Source: DATMGU01 sp035555315 (GTDB lineage Bacteria > Pseudomonadota > Alphaproteobacteria > ATCC43930 > CGMCC-115725). Taken from it: DNA of 64,000 nt. The DNA lies in NCBI GenBank assembly GCA_035555315.1, contig DATMGU010000046.1:124001-188000 (forward strand), in the 5' to 3' direction. The notes beneath the pieces were generated by a model. It was not told where the DNA came from, searched no databases, and was given only the letters and a program-made list of their open reading frames with translations. Below are positions 43,773 to 53,782 of the stretch, piece after piece; the stretch's first letter is position 1, and each line of letters begins with the position of its first letter. Position numbers and translations under genes: made by a program.

Positions 43773-44990
43773 TCAGGCAGATTCGCAAATGTCCAGGATC
43801 AGCGCCAGATAGATGCGGATCATGTCCAGGTAATCGATCCGGTCGACCCGCTCGTCGGGCATGGTGTTGTAGCGGCCGCCGGGGCCGCAGACGACGCCTT
43901 CCATCCCGGCGCGCGCATGGAGATGCCCCGCATCGGTGCCGTAATAGGCGGGGGGCGTGATCGCCCCGGTCGGCTGATCGGTGCCGCGTACCCGGCGATA
44001 GGCCCGGTTCAGGGCCTGGACGATGCGCGCCTGCTTCGAGACCTCGAAGGCCGGCATGGTCCATTGGCCGGCGCTGGGTTCGCTGGTGACCGTCGCCTTG
44101 AGCCCCGGGAATTGCTGCTCCAATGCATCGAGCACCCGGCGGATGTCGCGCAGTGCCGAGGCTTCCGTCTGCCCCGGCGCATAACGGCCGGAGCCCTTCA
44201 GGCGCACGAAATCCGCCACTTGCGGCGGCCGCCATTCCTGCAACTCGCGGCCGAGCGCCCCGTGTAGTACGCCGATATGGGCGCGGTTGATCGATCGATG
44301 CTCCTCGCTCGGGGCGTCGGAAAAAGTCATGGCGTTGATCGTCGGGACCAGCGCGCAGGCGGCGACGATCGCATCCACCGCCATCTCTCGCTTCGACAAA
44401 TGCCGCGTATTGCCGACGAGTTCGATCACGAAGGTGAACGCTGCCGCATGCATGGTAAGGGCGACGAGATCGGTCGGCTCGCTGTTGACGAAGTAGTCGG
44501 CGCGAATGCCCTGGTCGATCGCCGCCGCGGTACCGACACCGCCCTGCAACTCGCCGACGACGTAGGTCAGAACGATGTCGCCCTTGAGCCGCACGCCGGC
44601 ATCGACCAGCGTCTTCACGGCGCAATAATACGCGGCATCGCCCGCCTTCATGTTGGAGACGCCGATGCCATAGATGAAGTCCTTGTCGATGACGCCGCCC
44701 CAGGGATCGACGGTCCAGCCCTCGCTTACCGGATTGGTGTCCAAATGGCCGTTGAACAGCAGGCTTTTGCCGCCGCCGGTTCCGGCAAGCCGGCCGATAG
44801 CGTTGACCCGCTGGCCGACCACCGGCCGCAGTTCGGCCGCGAGCCCCAGCGAACGCATCCGCTCGACCATGAAACCGGCCAGCGCCCGTTCGCCCTCGGT
44901 CTCCGAATAGCTTTTGTGCCGGACCATCTCGGCCAGGAAATTCAGCGCCGCCGTCTCGTCGACGCGGGCCAGGAGCGTATCGGTATCCAT
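43773..44990 (-). CDS. M20 family (ArgE/DapE-like) metallohydrolase with altered metal ligands
   Basis: The 405-residue protein follows the M20 fold: FNGHLDTNP with His82, SEPTDL, and the C-terminal YGTDAGHLHARAG. Two normally essential positions differ. The bridging Asp is Asn113 (GVSNMKAG), and the usual Glu-Glu pair is Glu147-Leu148 (VVGELQGGVG). The overall block may define a distinct M20 subgroup with one metal or unusual chemistry. The downstream half contains the dimerisation-type domain. It lies two bases after the second M20 gene in the transcript, so the pair is likely coexpressed. Confidence 0.88.
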   Translation of the reverse strand: MDTDTLLARVDETAALNFLAEMVRHKSYSETEGERALAGFMVERMRSLGLAAELRPVVGQRVNAIGRLAGTGGGKSLLFNGHLDTNPVSEGWTVDPWGGVIDKDFIYGIGVSNMKAGDAAYYCAVKTLVDAGVRLKGDIVLTYVVGELQGGVGTAAAIDQGIRADYFVNSEPTDLVALTMHAAAFTFVIELVGNTRHLSKREMAVDAIVAACALVPTINAMTFSDAPSEEHRSINRAHIGVLHGALGRELQEWRPPQVADFVRLKGSGRYAPGQTEASALRDIRRVLDALEQQFPGLKATVTSEPSAGQWTMPAFEVSKQARIVQALNRAYRRVRGTDQPTGAITPPAYYGTDAGHLHARAGMEGVVCGPGGRYNTMPDERVDRIDYLDMIRIYLALILDICESA

Positions 44991-44992
44991 GC

Positions 44993-46300
44993 TCAGTCCT
45001 CGCGTTCTTCAGCGGCGAAATCCCGGCTGAGATACAGCAGGATGGCGCGGGCGAGGGCGGTCACATCGTCGATCGTGGTGAATTCGTCGGCGGCATGGTG
45101 CCGGCTGGTCGGCCGCACCAGCCCGCCCAACAGGATCTCCCGTACCCCGGCCTGCTGCGCCCAGCCCATATCCGAGCTCGATGAAGCGCCATGGGTGACG
45201 AAGCTCTCGACCGGGAAGCCGAAACCTTCGGATACCGCTCGCACCCAGCGCGGCCAATGCGGCCCGGTCGGGTCGTCGACCGGTGGTAGGTGACCGATCG
45301 TCTCGATCTCCAACCCTAGAGCGCGGGAGTCGGCCATGGTGCCCTCGATGGTGGATCGCAGCTCGTCGAGCACGGTCGCGAACCGTTCCTCCGGCAGATA
45401 ACGGCGATTGACGATGAGTTCCAGCGCGCCGGGTAGCGACGAACCCTTCTGCCCGCCATGGGCGGCGGCGATGGTCAGCCGCGCATGCAACTGGCGCCCG
45501 GCGTAATGCGGCGGCGGGGGTAGGGCCGAGACCCGCGCCTCGACCTTGGTTTTGAGGTCCATCAGGGCGACCAGCAGCGGCACCGCCTCCTCGATCGCAT
45601 TGATGCCCTCCAGCCCTTCGCCGGAATGGGCCGAGCGGCCGGTGACGCGGATCACCAGATCGACGCTCCCGAAGCACCCGGCCCAGATGCGCGGCGCCGC
45701 CCCGCCGTTGAAGCTGAGCAGATGGCCCTCGATCAGGTGCTGTTCCGCCAGATAGCGGATACCGGGATAGAGGCCGCCTTCCTCGTCGGTGCAGAACAAC
45801 AGGATCGGATCGTAGGCGAGGGCGACGCCGCAGGCATCGGCGGCGCGCAGCGCCAGCAGGGTTGCCGCGATGGTGCCCTTCATATCGGCGGTGCCACGGC
45901 CGATCAGCCGATCGCCGTCTCGCGTCAGGGTCAGCGGCGGACGGGTCCAGCCAGCTCCCGCCGGCACCGTGTCGACGTGGTAATACAGCGAGCAGACCGG
46001 TCGGCCATCCGTTCGTCGGGTGGCGATTAAATTGGTGCGCTCGCCCGCCGCCCCACCGGTTTCGGTATGCCACAGCGGCCGCGGCACTACGACCCGGCGA
46101 AACGCGAAGCCCAGCGGCTGCAACAGCTCCTGCAGCAGATCGGCGAAGGCCGGATAGCCGTCGCCGGGCGGAAACGCGGTGTCGACGGCGATCAGCCGGG
46201 CCAGATCGTCGACCATCCGGGTCGCATCGTGTCCGATCCGATGGAGAGCCGCCCCTAACGGTGTATCGCCGCTTGCTGCCACCTGCGCTTCACCCACCAT
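44993..46300 (-). CDS. M20 family (ArgE/DapE-like) peptidase/deacylase
   Basis: A 435-residue M20 enzyme with canonical ligands: YYHVDTVP, GRGTADMKGT with the bridging Asp, CTDEEGGLYPG with the Glu pair, and a SSSSDMGWA-type segment near residue 375. The dimerisation domain contains GRSAHSGEGLEGINAIEEAV. It should remove an acyl or amino-acid unit from a small amide. The ATG at 46300 is chosen; the frame continues upstream without homology. First gene of the tandem M20 pair, with its promoter in the divergent gap to 46442. Confidence 0.88.
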   Translation of the reverse strand: MVGEAQVAASGDTPLGAALHRIGHDATRMVDDLARLIAVDTAFPPGDGYPAFADLLQELLQPLGFAFRRVVVPRPLWHTETGGAAGERTNLIATRRTDGRPVCSLYYHVDTVPAGAGWTRPPLTLTRDGDRLIGRGTADMKGTIAATLLALRAADACGVALAYDPILLFCTDEEGGLYPGIRYLAEQHLIEGHLLSFNGGAAPRIWAGCFGSVDLVIRVTGRSAHSGEGLEGINAIEEAVPLLVALMDLKTKVEARVSALPPPPHYAGRQLHARLTIAAAHGGQKGSSLPGALELIVNRRYLPEERFATVLDELRSTIEGTMADSRALGLEIETIGHLPPVDDPTGPHWPRWVRAVSEGFGFPVESFVTHGASSSSDMGWAQQAGVREILLGGLVRPTSRHHAADEFTTIDDVTALARAILLYLSRDFAAEERED

Positions 46301-46442
46301 GTTTCCCGTGATCTCGAATTTCGCAAAGCTAGGAGGAAGGTAGCGGGGTCTGTCAACCGGCGTCATAGCCTGCCGAAAGCTTCGTCGGGGATGTTTCGCG
46401 CCGAGGTCGCCCAACAATCTAACGAGGATTGGAGGCTGCTCG

Positions 46443-48077
<1,635 letters not shown>

Positions 48078-48100
48078 CCTGGCAGCGATAGGAACCCATC

Positions 48101-49330
48101 ATGGACAGACGTTCATTCCTCAGGCTATCGGCGCTGGGCCTCGGCGCCGGGCTGATCCCGGTCGGGCGTAGCGGTTGGGCGGCCCAGGGCGGTACCGGCG
48201 GCAAGCGGCTGGTCGTGGTGTTCCTGCGCGGCGCCGTCGATGGGCTCAACGTGGTGGTGCCTTACGCCGATCCCGCCTATCACGATTTGCGGCCGAGTAT
48301 CGCGATCCCACGGCCGGGTGCCGCGGTCGGCGCCCTTGATCTGGATGGGCATTTCGGCCTGCATCCGGCCTTGGCCTCGCTGATGCCGCTCTGGCAGCAG
48401 CGTAACCTCGCCTTCATCCATGCCTCGGGTTCGCCGGATACGACGCGCTCGCATTTCGACGCGCAGTTGGATATCGAAACCGGGACGCCGGGACGGCGGA
48501 CGACCGATGGCTGGATGAACCGTCTGTTGGCGGTCTTGCCGGGGCCGCATACGGCGAACCAGGGTGTCGCCTTTGGTCCGACCGTGCCGCGCATCCTGTC
48601 CGGCAAGTTACAGGTCGCCAACCTGCCGATGGGCAAGGAGATGGGCAAGGCCTCGATCCTCGACCAGCCGGCGGTCAGCAGCGCCTTCGATAAGCTGTAT
48701 GCCGGCACCGACGCGATGAGCGTCGCCTATCGCCAGGCACAGCAATCCCGGCAGGAGGTCATGGCGACGATCGATCACGAGACGCAGGAGGCGGATAATG
48801 GTGCGCCACCGCCGGACGGCTTTGCCGGGGATGCGCGGCGGCTCGCCCGGCTGATCGCCAATGACCCCAGCATCCAATTGGCGTTCCTGGCGCTTGGCGG
48901 CTGGGACACGCATGTCAATCAGGGCGGCGCCACCGGACAACTTGCCAATCGATTGAAGCCGCTCGGCGACGGGCTTGCCAGCTTTGTCGAGGGGCTGGGG
49001 CAGGCGTATCGGGACACGGTCATTCTGGTCGTCTCGGAATTCGGCCGGACGGCCCATGAGAACGGCAATGGCGGTACCGATCATGGCCATGGCAACGCCA
49101 TGTGGCTGTTGGGCGGCGGTGTTGCCGGCGGCCGGGTCTATGGCGCGTGGCCCGGCCTCGGTACGGGCCAGTTGCATGAGGGCCGCGACCTTGCCGTGAC
49201 CACCGATTTCCGCAGCGTCATCGGCACCATCGCGCAGCGTCACCTGCGCTTGCCCGACACGGCCCTCAACACGATCATGCCGGCGATGCCTCAGGCGCCG
49301 GGCGAGATCACCCGGATCGTCGGTGCTTAG
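48101..49330 (+). CDS. DUF1501 family protein with Tat-like signal
   Basis: The 409-residue product starts MDRRSFLRLSALGLGAGL, an RRxFL twin-arginine-type signal, so export in a folded state is likely. The body has LVVVFLRGAVDGLNVVVPYADP, LGGWDTHVNQGG and VSEFGRTAHENGNGGTDHG, the DUF1501 core related to alkaline-phosphatase/sulfatase folds. DUF1800-DUF1501 pairs are widespread and uncharacterised. It follows DUF1800 closely and is presumably one transcript and one complex. Confidence 0.9.
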   Translation: MDRRSFLRLSALGLGAGLIPVGRSGWAAQGGTGGKRLVVVFLRGAVDGLNVVVPYADPAYHDLRPSIAIPRPGAAVGALDLDGHFGLHPALASLMPLWQQRNLAFIHASGSPDTTRSHFDAQLDIETGTPGRRTTDGWMNRLLAVLPGPHTANQGVAFGPTVPRILSGKLQVANLPMGKEMGKASILDQPAVSSAFDKLYAGTDAMSVAYRQAQQSRQEVMATIDHETQEADNGAPPPDGFAGDARRLARLIANDPSIQLAFLALGGWDTHVNQGGATGQLANRLKPLGDGLASFVEGLGQAYRDTVILVVSEFGRTAHENGNGGTDHGHGNAMWLLGGGVAGGRVYGAWPGLGTGQLHEGRDLAVTTDFRSVIGTIAQRHLRLPDTALNTIMPAMPQAPGEITRIVGA

Positions 49331-49417
49331 AATTACCGCGCTGTTGCCGAATATCTTGGCAATCGGACGGGACGTTCCATCTATACTGTCATGCATTTTT
49401 GGAGTGGAGCTTCGGCT

Positions 49418-49798
49418 ATGACCAGAGATCGTGTCGCCAAGGTCGGGCGCAGGGTCCTTTTGGGGACCGCCCTGATCGCTGGCTTGCTGGCGTCGAGTGT
49501 CGTGGGCAGCACGCCCGCTTCGGCGCGTGCGTTCTTTTCCGTTGGCGTCGGTCTGCCCATGGTGGCGCCGCCGCCGCCCTATTATTACTACCCGCCGGAA
49601 TACTACGCCCCGACCTACTATTACGCGCCGCCGGTCTATGCGGCCCCGGCCCCGGCCTATGCTCCGCAGCCCGCCGCGGCGGTCTCGCATGATTACTGCC
49701 GCGAGTATCAGTCGACGCAGGTGATCAACGGCCAGCCGCAGAACGTCGTCGGTACCGCCTGCCGCCAGCCGGACGGAAGCTGGCGAATCGTTCAGTAG
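49418..49798 (+). CDS. Small secreted Pro/Tyr-rich protein
   Basis: The 126-residue precursor has a signal peptide cleaved near STPASARA. A low-complexity Pro/Tyr/Ala region (about 43-85) contains repeated PPYYYY, PTYYYAPP and APAPAYAP units. A conserved tail follows (CREYQSTQVINGQPQNVVG and ACRQPDGSWRIV) with two cysteines, like outer-membrane or surface-antigen tails in alphaproteobacteria. The ATG at 49418 has GGAGC at 8 bases; the ATG at 49391 is less likely. Envelope structural role inferred. Confidence 0.8.
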   Translation: MTRDRVAKVGRRVLLGTALIAGLLASSVVGSTPASARAFFSVGVGLPMVAPPPPYYYYPPEYYAPTYYYAPPVYAAPAPAYAPQPAAAVSHDYCREYQSTQVINGQPQNVVGTACRQPDGSWRIVQ

Positions 49799-49821
49799 GC
49801 GAGGCGGCCAGTAGGCGGGGC

Positions 49822-50667
49822 CTATCCGGTTGTCGCCGGTTTTGGTCCGGTGGAGCGAAGCTGAACCAGATGCTGCAGGGCGTCGAACCAGAAAGGCGCG
49901 CCGAACAAGGCTGCCACTGCGACGATCAACCAGCCTAGAACCATGGTGGCGGCGCTCAGCGGATCGCCGAGCCGCGCGCTCCTGGTCGCCGGGGTCCAGC
50001 CGATCGGCAGGGACAACCCGTCCAGCGTGGCAAGCACGGCGATGGTCTGCTGGCCGGGCAGGCTGATCGAATTGGCGAGCGTCGGCTGCTGCCACAGCGT
50101 CTTGGCGACGTGCAGCGCGTCGATGTTGAGCACACCGGCCACGAGGAGGGCGACCGCGAAGGTGACGACCTGAACGCGCCGCTTATAGGTGCCGCTCAGC
50201 CGATTCATGCTGCTGTCGAACCAGGTCGCAACCTCGGTGTGGAAGCGATCGAGTTCGCCGCCGGCCTGTGTATAGAGCCGCTGGAGCCCTTGTTTGATCT
50301 GAGGGTCAGAGATGGTGTCGATCGCCTGCTGCAGCGAGGCGCCCGCGGCTTGGCGCTTCTGGATGGCATCGATCAACGCGCCGGCAAAGGCGGCGGACCC
50401 GATATAGGATGGCTTCACCGCCAGATCGGCTTCACCCGTCGCCTGCCCGGCCGAGAGCGGATTGACCAGGCTGTGATTGTAGAGATCGAGCGCCAGGCCG
50501 CTGAATTGCTGATCGTTCATCAAAGACTTGATCCCTGACAGCAGCGTATTGGCACGCCAGTTCAGGGCGGATGACAGGCCTTCGGTGATCGTGCTGACGG
50601 CAAGGCTGATCGCTAGAAACGTGAAGACCAGCCCAACAATGACATCCAGAATGGTGCTGTTGAACAT
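49822..50667 (-). CDS. Uncharacterised inner-membrane protein
   Basis: The 281-residue protein has an N-terminal hydrophobic helix (ILDVIVGLVFTFLAISLAVS) followed by an amphipathic TEGLSSALNWR segment. A soluble middle part spans about 45-160, then come three further helices (VTFAVALLVAGVLNI, MVLGWLIVAVAALFG and neighbours). I recognise no named family with confidence. A TGTGA-N6-TCACA palindrome lies about 120 bases upstream of the start. Confidence 0.7.
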   Translation of the reverse strand: MFNSTILDVIVGLVFTFLAISLAVSTITEGLSSALNWRANTLLSGIKSLMNDQQFSGLALDLYNHSLVNPLSAGQATGEADLAVKPSYIGSAAFAGALIDAIQKRQAAGASLQQAIDTISDPQIKQGLQRLYTQAGGELDRFHTEVATWFDSSMNRLSGTYKRRVQVVTFAVALLVAGVLNIDALHVAKTLWQQPTLANSISLPGQQTIAVLATLDGLSLPIGWTPATRSARLGDPLSAATMVLGWLIVAVAALFGAPFWFDALQHLVQLRSTGPKPATTG

Positions 50668-50778
50668 CGGACCCTCCTCTTACGGCATTTGCCCAATCGG
50701 TCGTAGGTGTCGCTTCAGTTCCGCCGGCTGATCCGGGCGCCATTGCACTCTATGGTGCCGGCTATGGCTCTGTCGTGA

Positions 50779-50794
50779 TGTGACCTGTCTCACA
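50779..50794. promoter_or_regulatory. CRP/FNR-type palindrome TGTGA-N6-TCACA (site 1)
   Basis: The 16-bp site TGTGACCTGTCTCACA matches the CRP consensus exactly in both half-sites. It is in the 157-bp gap upstream of the minus-strand membrane-protein gene (start 50667) and just after the lipoprotein stop at 50825. Confidence 0.6.
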
Positions 50795-50824
50795 GGGACT
50801 CCTAGGATCAGAATCGCACCGGCT

Positions 50825-51742
50825 CTATTCGCAGACGGTTGCGGCCTGGGCGCTCGGGAGTGCGATATGGAGCATATCGGCCATGGCGTTGCCGACACCG
50901 TCCAGGATCTCCCGCGCGGTCGATGGGACGCGCTGGACGCCGGGGGTAGCGACCTGTCTGCCCAATTCGATGTCCTCTCGCTCGGCGAGCAGCCAATTGG
51001 CCACGTCGGCCGGTTGCGGCAGGCCCGATATCTCATAGATTGCCGAGCGCGTCGGCATGGCGCCGATCGGCTGATCGAAGGCGCCGAAATAGATGCCGTC
51101 CGGACGCAGGTCGGACGGTTTCATACGACCTTGCTGCACCAGATCGAGCAAGCGGTCATGGGCGGCATAGCTGTCATAATCCCGCATCAGGCGATCGAGA
51201 TCGCCTGGACCCGGAACGGGGTAGTCGGCGGCCTTGGTCGCGACGGGGACGATCAGCGCGCCCTTGCGCGGGGTCGCTTGCCCCGTACCGGCGGCGCGGA
51301 TATCGCACAGATAGACGTTGAGGACGGCGCGACGTCTTGCCGGATCGGCCGATCGCTCCATCAGCAGATAGGCGTAGAGTGCGTAGCCCCCCGGCTCGGC
51401 GCGATCGGTAAAGATCAGGGCTCGTTCCAACCGTACACCGGAAAAGGGTGCCACGGCCCCAACGGATGGCGATGCCGCAGGGGCCAATGAGCGGGCCAAT
51501 TCACGATGCACCCCGTTCTGCTTGGCGGCGATGGCCTCGGCGGGTGGCGGGGTTGCCGTGGTTGTAGCTGGTGGCGTGCTGGCTGGGGCCGGCGGGACGG
51601 GAGGCGGTGCCGGGGCTGGCGGCGCTGGGGCGGGGGCTGGCGGCGGGATTGGGGCCGGAGCCATGGCGCATGATGCCAGAATTAGGGTTGCCAGCATCGC
51701 GGCGAGGGGCTGTCGCCACAGGATTTTTCGCCGCCGCCTCAT
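50825..51742 (-). CDS. Proline-rich lipoprotein of unknown function
   Basis: The 305-residue precursor has a basic start (MRRRRKILW), a hydrophobic core and a lipobox LILASC, followed by a Pro/Ala-rich linker of about 45 residues (PIPPPAPAPAPPAPAP). A globular domain from about residue 85 contains GYALYAYLLMERS, YDSYAAHDRLLDLVQQG and DGIYFGAFDQPIG. I recognise no family. It overlaps the small membrane-protein gene by ATGA, so both are translated together. Confidence 0.75.
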   Translation of the reverse strand: MRRRRKILWRQPLAAMLATLILASCAMAPAPIPPPAPAPAPPAPAPPPVPPAPASTPPATTTATPPPAEAIAAKQNGVHRELARSLAPAASPSVGAVAPFSGVRLERALIFTDRAEPGGYALYAYLLMERSADPARRRAVLNVYLCDIRAAGTGQATPRKGALIVPVATKAADYPVPGPGDLDRLMRDYDSYAAHDRLLDLVQQGRMKPSDLRPDGIYFGAFDQPIGAMPTRSAIYEISGLPQPADVANWLLAEREDIELGRQVATPGVQRVPSTAREILDGVGNAMADMLHIALPSAQAATVCE

Positions 51743-51966
51743 TTCTCGTTGTCGGCCGTGCCGACGCCCAACCGGCGGCGGCACGGCGGGCATACCAGCA
51801 GGGTGATCCAGGCGATGGTGGCCGCCAGGATTCCCACGCCGAAATCGAAGGCGAGATCGGGTGCGCCGATCAAGAGGGCCTCGCCAATATAGGCAGCGAT
51901 CGTGCCGCCGATGACGACGCCGACCGCGACGCCGAAATAGGGGATGGCTTTCAGGATCTCCGACAT
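51739..51966 (-). CDS. Small two-helix membrane protein
   Basis: A 75-residue protein with two hydrophobic segments (YFGVAVGVVIGGTIAAYIG and FGVGILAATIAWITLLV) and a short basic C-terminus. GGAGGACAAGGA precedes the ATG at 51966, so this start is well supported. It is the upstream partner of the lipoprotein, and the pair may form a small envelope complex. Function unknown. Confidence 0.72.
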   Translation of the reverse strand: MSEILKAIPYFGVAVGVVIGGTIAAYIGEALLIGAPDLAFDFGVGILAATIAWITLLVCPPCRRRLGVGTADNEK

Positions 51967-52099
51967 ATCCTTGTCCTCCCGGCTCCTTGTCCGCCCGGCG
52001 TCGGACGAGTGATTTCGAAGGCAAGTCGCGGCTTGGCCGGCAAGTGCTGTCTTCCCCGGGGGAAAGCGCCTCACTTGCCGGCCATCGTGGCGAGATCGA

Positions 52100-53668
52100 T
52101 TAAGCCGCCAGGACTGTTTCGACGGCATCGATCGACGGGACGAGGAAGTAGCCTCCTCCGGTCGGGACGATGAAGTCGCTGGCCAGCGTGATCGGGTCGC
52201 CGGTCGGACCCGTTGGGTAGTTCACCACGGCCCCGCCGAAATTCCGAGCACGATTGTCCGTGCCGGGGCGTCCCAGCAGGGGGTCGGCGCCGGCTTGCCC
52301 GAGGATCGGATCGAACCCGGCCTTGCCGCCGCTGGCCGGTGGGAAGCCTGGGTTGTTGACCCAGGCTTGCAGGATGAACTCGAACTGGCCCGCGATGGAG
52401 CTTTGATAGCAGACGAACATCAAGCCGCGATCGATCAGGGTTTTCTCCTGTTCGGCTTCGTCATCCCCGACATCCCCCCCGAAGGGGATGCCGCGCCGCA
52501 TGATCCGGCGGGTCTGTGTATTGGCCTCCGATGCCGCGCGCCGGTCGAAATCATTGGTCTTGGCGGTCCCGGCCGGCGTGATGTCGTTGCGTGGGTAGGA
52601 TTTTCGGATATGCGCGGCATAGGGACAGCGCCGGCCGGCCGCATCCTGCGAGAATTCGAAATCATTGACGAGCAGGTCGTCCTCGGCCAGCGTCGGATCA
52701 TCCTGCAGCGGGGTGGTGACCATCGGCGCCCCACTTTTCCACCGCCCGACCATGCGCGCGGCCAGCAGATCAGCATCCATGTTGAGGGTCGCGGCCGAGG
52801 CGGCGACAAAGGCGTCGAATTCCGGAACCAGCTGCTTCAGCCGGCGGAATACCATGAAGGTACCGTTCTTCATCCAGCCGAGGCCGCCATCGACGGCCGG
52901 GCCGGGATTGTCCATGTCCGCCGATTGTTGCGACGGATAGCCGAACACGAAGGCGCCCGGCCAGAGCAGATCCGATCCCGGCAATCCCTGCCCCGGGTCA
53001 TCCGGGTTCTGGGCGGGGGTGAGGAATTTCCGGTGCGGAAAGAACTGGTCGATCTGGCCGCGGACGCTCGGCTGCGAGACGCCGTCCAGGAAGCCGAAAT
53101 GCTCGTGGCCGCGATCCTGCGCGCGGGTCAGCCCCAGCTCGTCATAGACAACTGTCCAACTCGTGCCGGCCAAATCGCTGATCACGGTTCGGGCATGATC
53201 GACGCTGTCCTTGGATGGTCCGGTGATCAGCAGCAGACCATGCAGGACCTGGTTGGTGCCGCCGACGACCCATTGCGAGGGAGCACCCGCTCCGCTGGCC
53301 GGATCGCCCAATCCGGCCGATTGCTGCGCCAGACCGTTTTTGAACGAGGTATCGCTGATCTGGCTGAGGTCGGCGACGCCCAGGGCCTGCAACCCCGTGA
53401 TCGTGAAGCCGATATTGGTGCCGATGAAGTTGAGTCTGTCGTGCTTCTTCGCCGTGTGTTGCGCCTGGATCAGGAATTCCCGTTCCAGGACCGTGCGTGC
53501 CGTCGTCAGATGCGGCGTCAGATTTTTCAGGAAGATCTTGAATTTCGCGACATCCGCGATCGTGAATCCGATGAACCACTGGAAATCTTTTTGCAATCCG
53601 ACAAGGACATCGCCTTGTACTTGATCCAGGTCGAGTTCGACTTCACCTTGGCTTCGATCAAACGCCAT
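52100..53668 (-). CDS. Dyp-type heme peroxidase
   Basis: The 522-residue protein has the GxxDG motif in FGFLDGVSQP (near residue 195), the proximal heme His in CPYAAHIRKSYPR and the Arg-rich NTQTRRIMRRGIPFG that follows. No signal peptide and no encapsulin neighbour are seen, so it is probably cytoplasmic. Dyp peroxidases oxidise dyes, phenols or porphyrins with H2O2. The length fits the longer C/D-like forms. GGAGGG lies just before the ATG, and a CRP-type palindrome is about 87 bases upstream. Confidence 0.93.
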   Translation of the reverse strand: MAFDRSQGEVELDLDQVQGDVLVGLQKDFQWFIGFTIADVAKFKIFLKNLTPHLTTARTVLEREFLIQAQHTAKKHDRLNFIGTNIGFTITGLQALGVADLSQISDTSFKNGLAQQSAGLGDPASGAGAPSQWVVGGTNQVLHGLLLITGPSKDSVDHARTVISDLAGTSWTVVYDELGLTRAQDRGHEHFGFLDGVSQPSVRGQIDQFFPHRKFLTPAQNPDDPGQGLPGSDLLWPGAFVFGYPSQQSADMDNPGPAVDGGLGWMKNGTFMVFRRLKQLVPEFDAFVAASAATLNMDADLLAARMVGRWKSGAPMVTTPLQDDPTLAEDDLLVNDFEFSQDAAGRRCPYAAHIRKSYPRNDITPAGTAKTNDFDRRAASEANTQTRRIMRRGIPFGGDVGDDEAEQEKTLIDRGLMFVCYQSSIAGQFEFILQAWVNNPGFPPASGGKAGFDPILGQAGADPLLGRPGTDNRARNFGGAVVNYPTGPTGDPITLASDFIVPTGGGYFLVPSIDAVETVLAA

Positions 53669-53747
53669 GACGCCCTCCGTTGTTTTTTCTTCGGGAACGT
53701 ACGTGTAGATCCAAAGCGCAAGAGTAACGGTGGCGATGGCGGCCGAG

Positions 53748-53763
53748 TGTGAGCTGGCTCACA
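53748..53763. promoter_or_regulatory. CRP/FNR-type palindrome TGTGA-N6-TCACA (site 2)
   Basis: TGTGAGCTGGCTCACA, within a perfect 8-bp-arm palindrome (53747-53764). It lies upstream of the Dyp peroxidase gene and 19 bases after the stop of the upstream FAD oxidoreductase gene, as expected for a peroxidase promoter operator. Confidence 0.65.
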
Positions 53764-53782
53764 CGGCCAAGCGACGGGTGGT

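Noticed and set aside
43681..44625. N-terminal extension of the first ClC gene
   Set aside because: It overlaps the M20 gene in another frame and reads as Arg-rich shadow; ClC homology begins near 43680.
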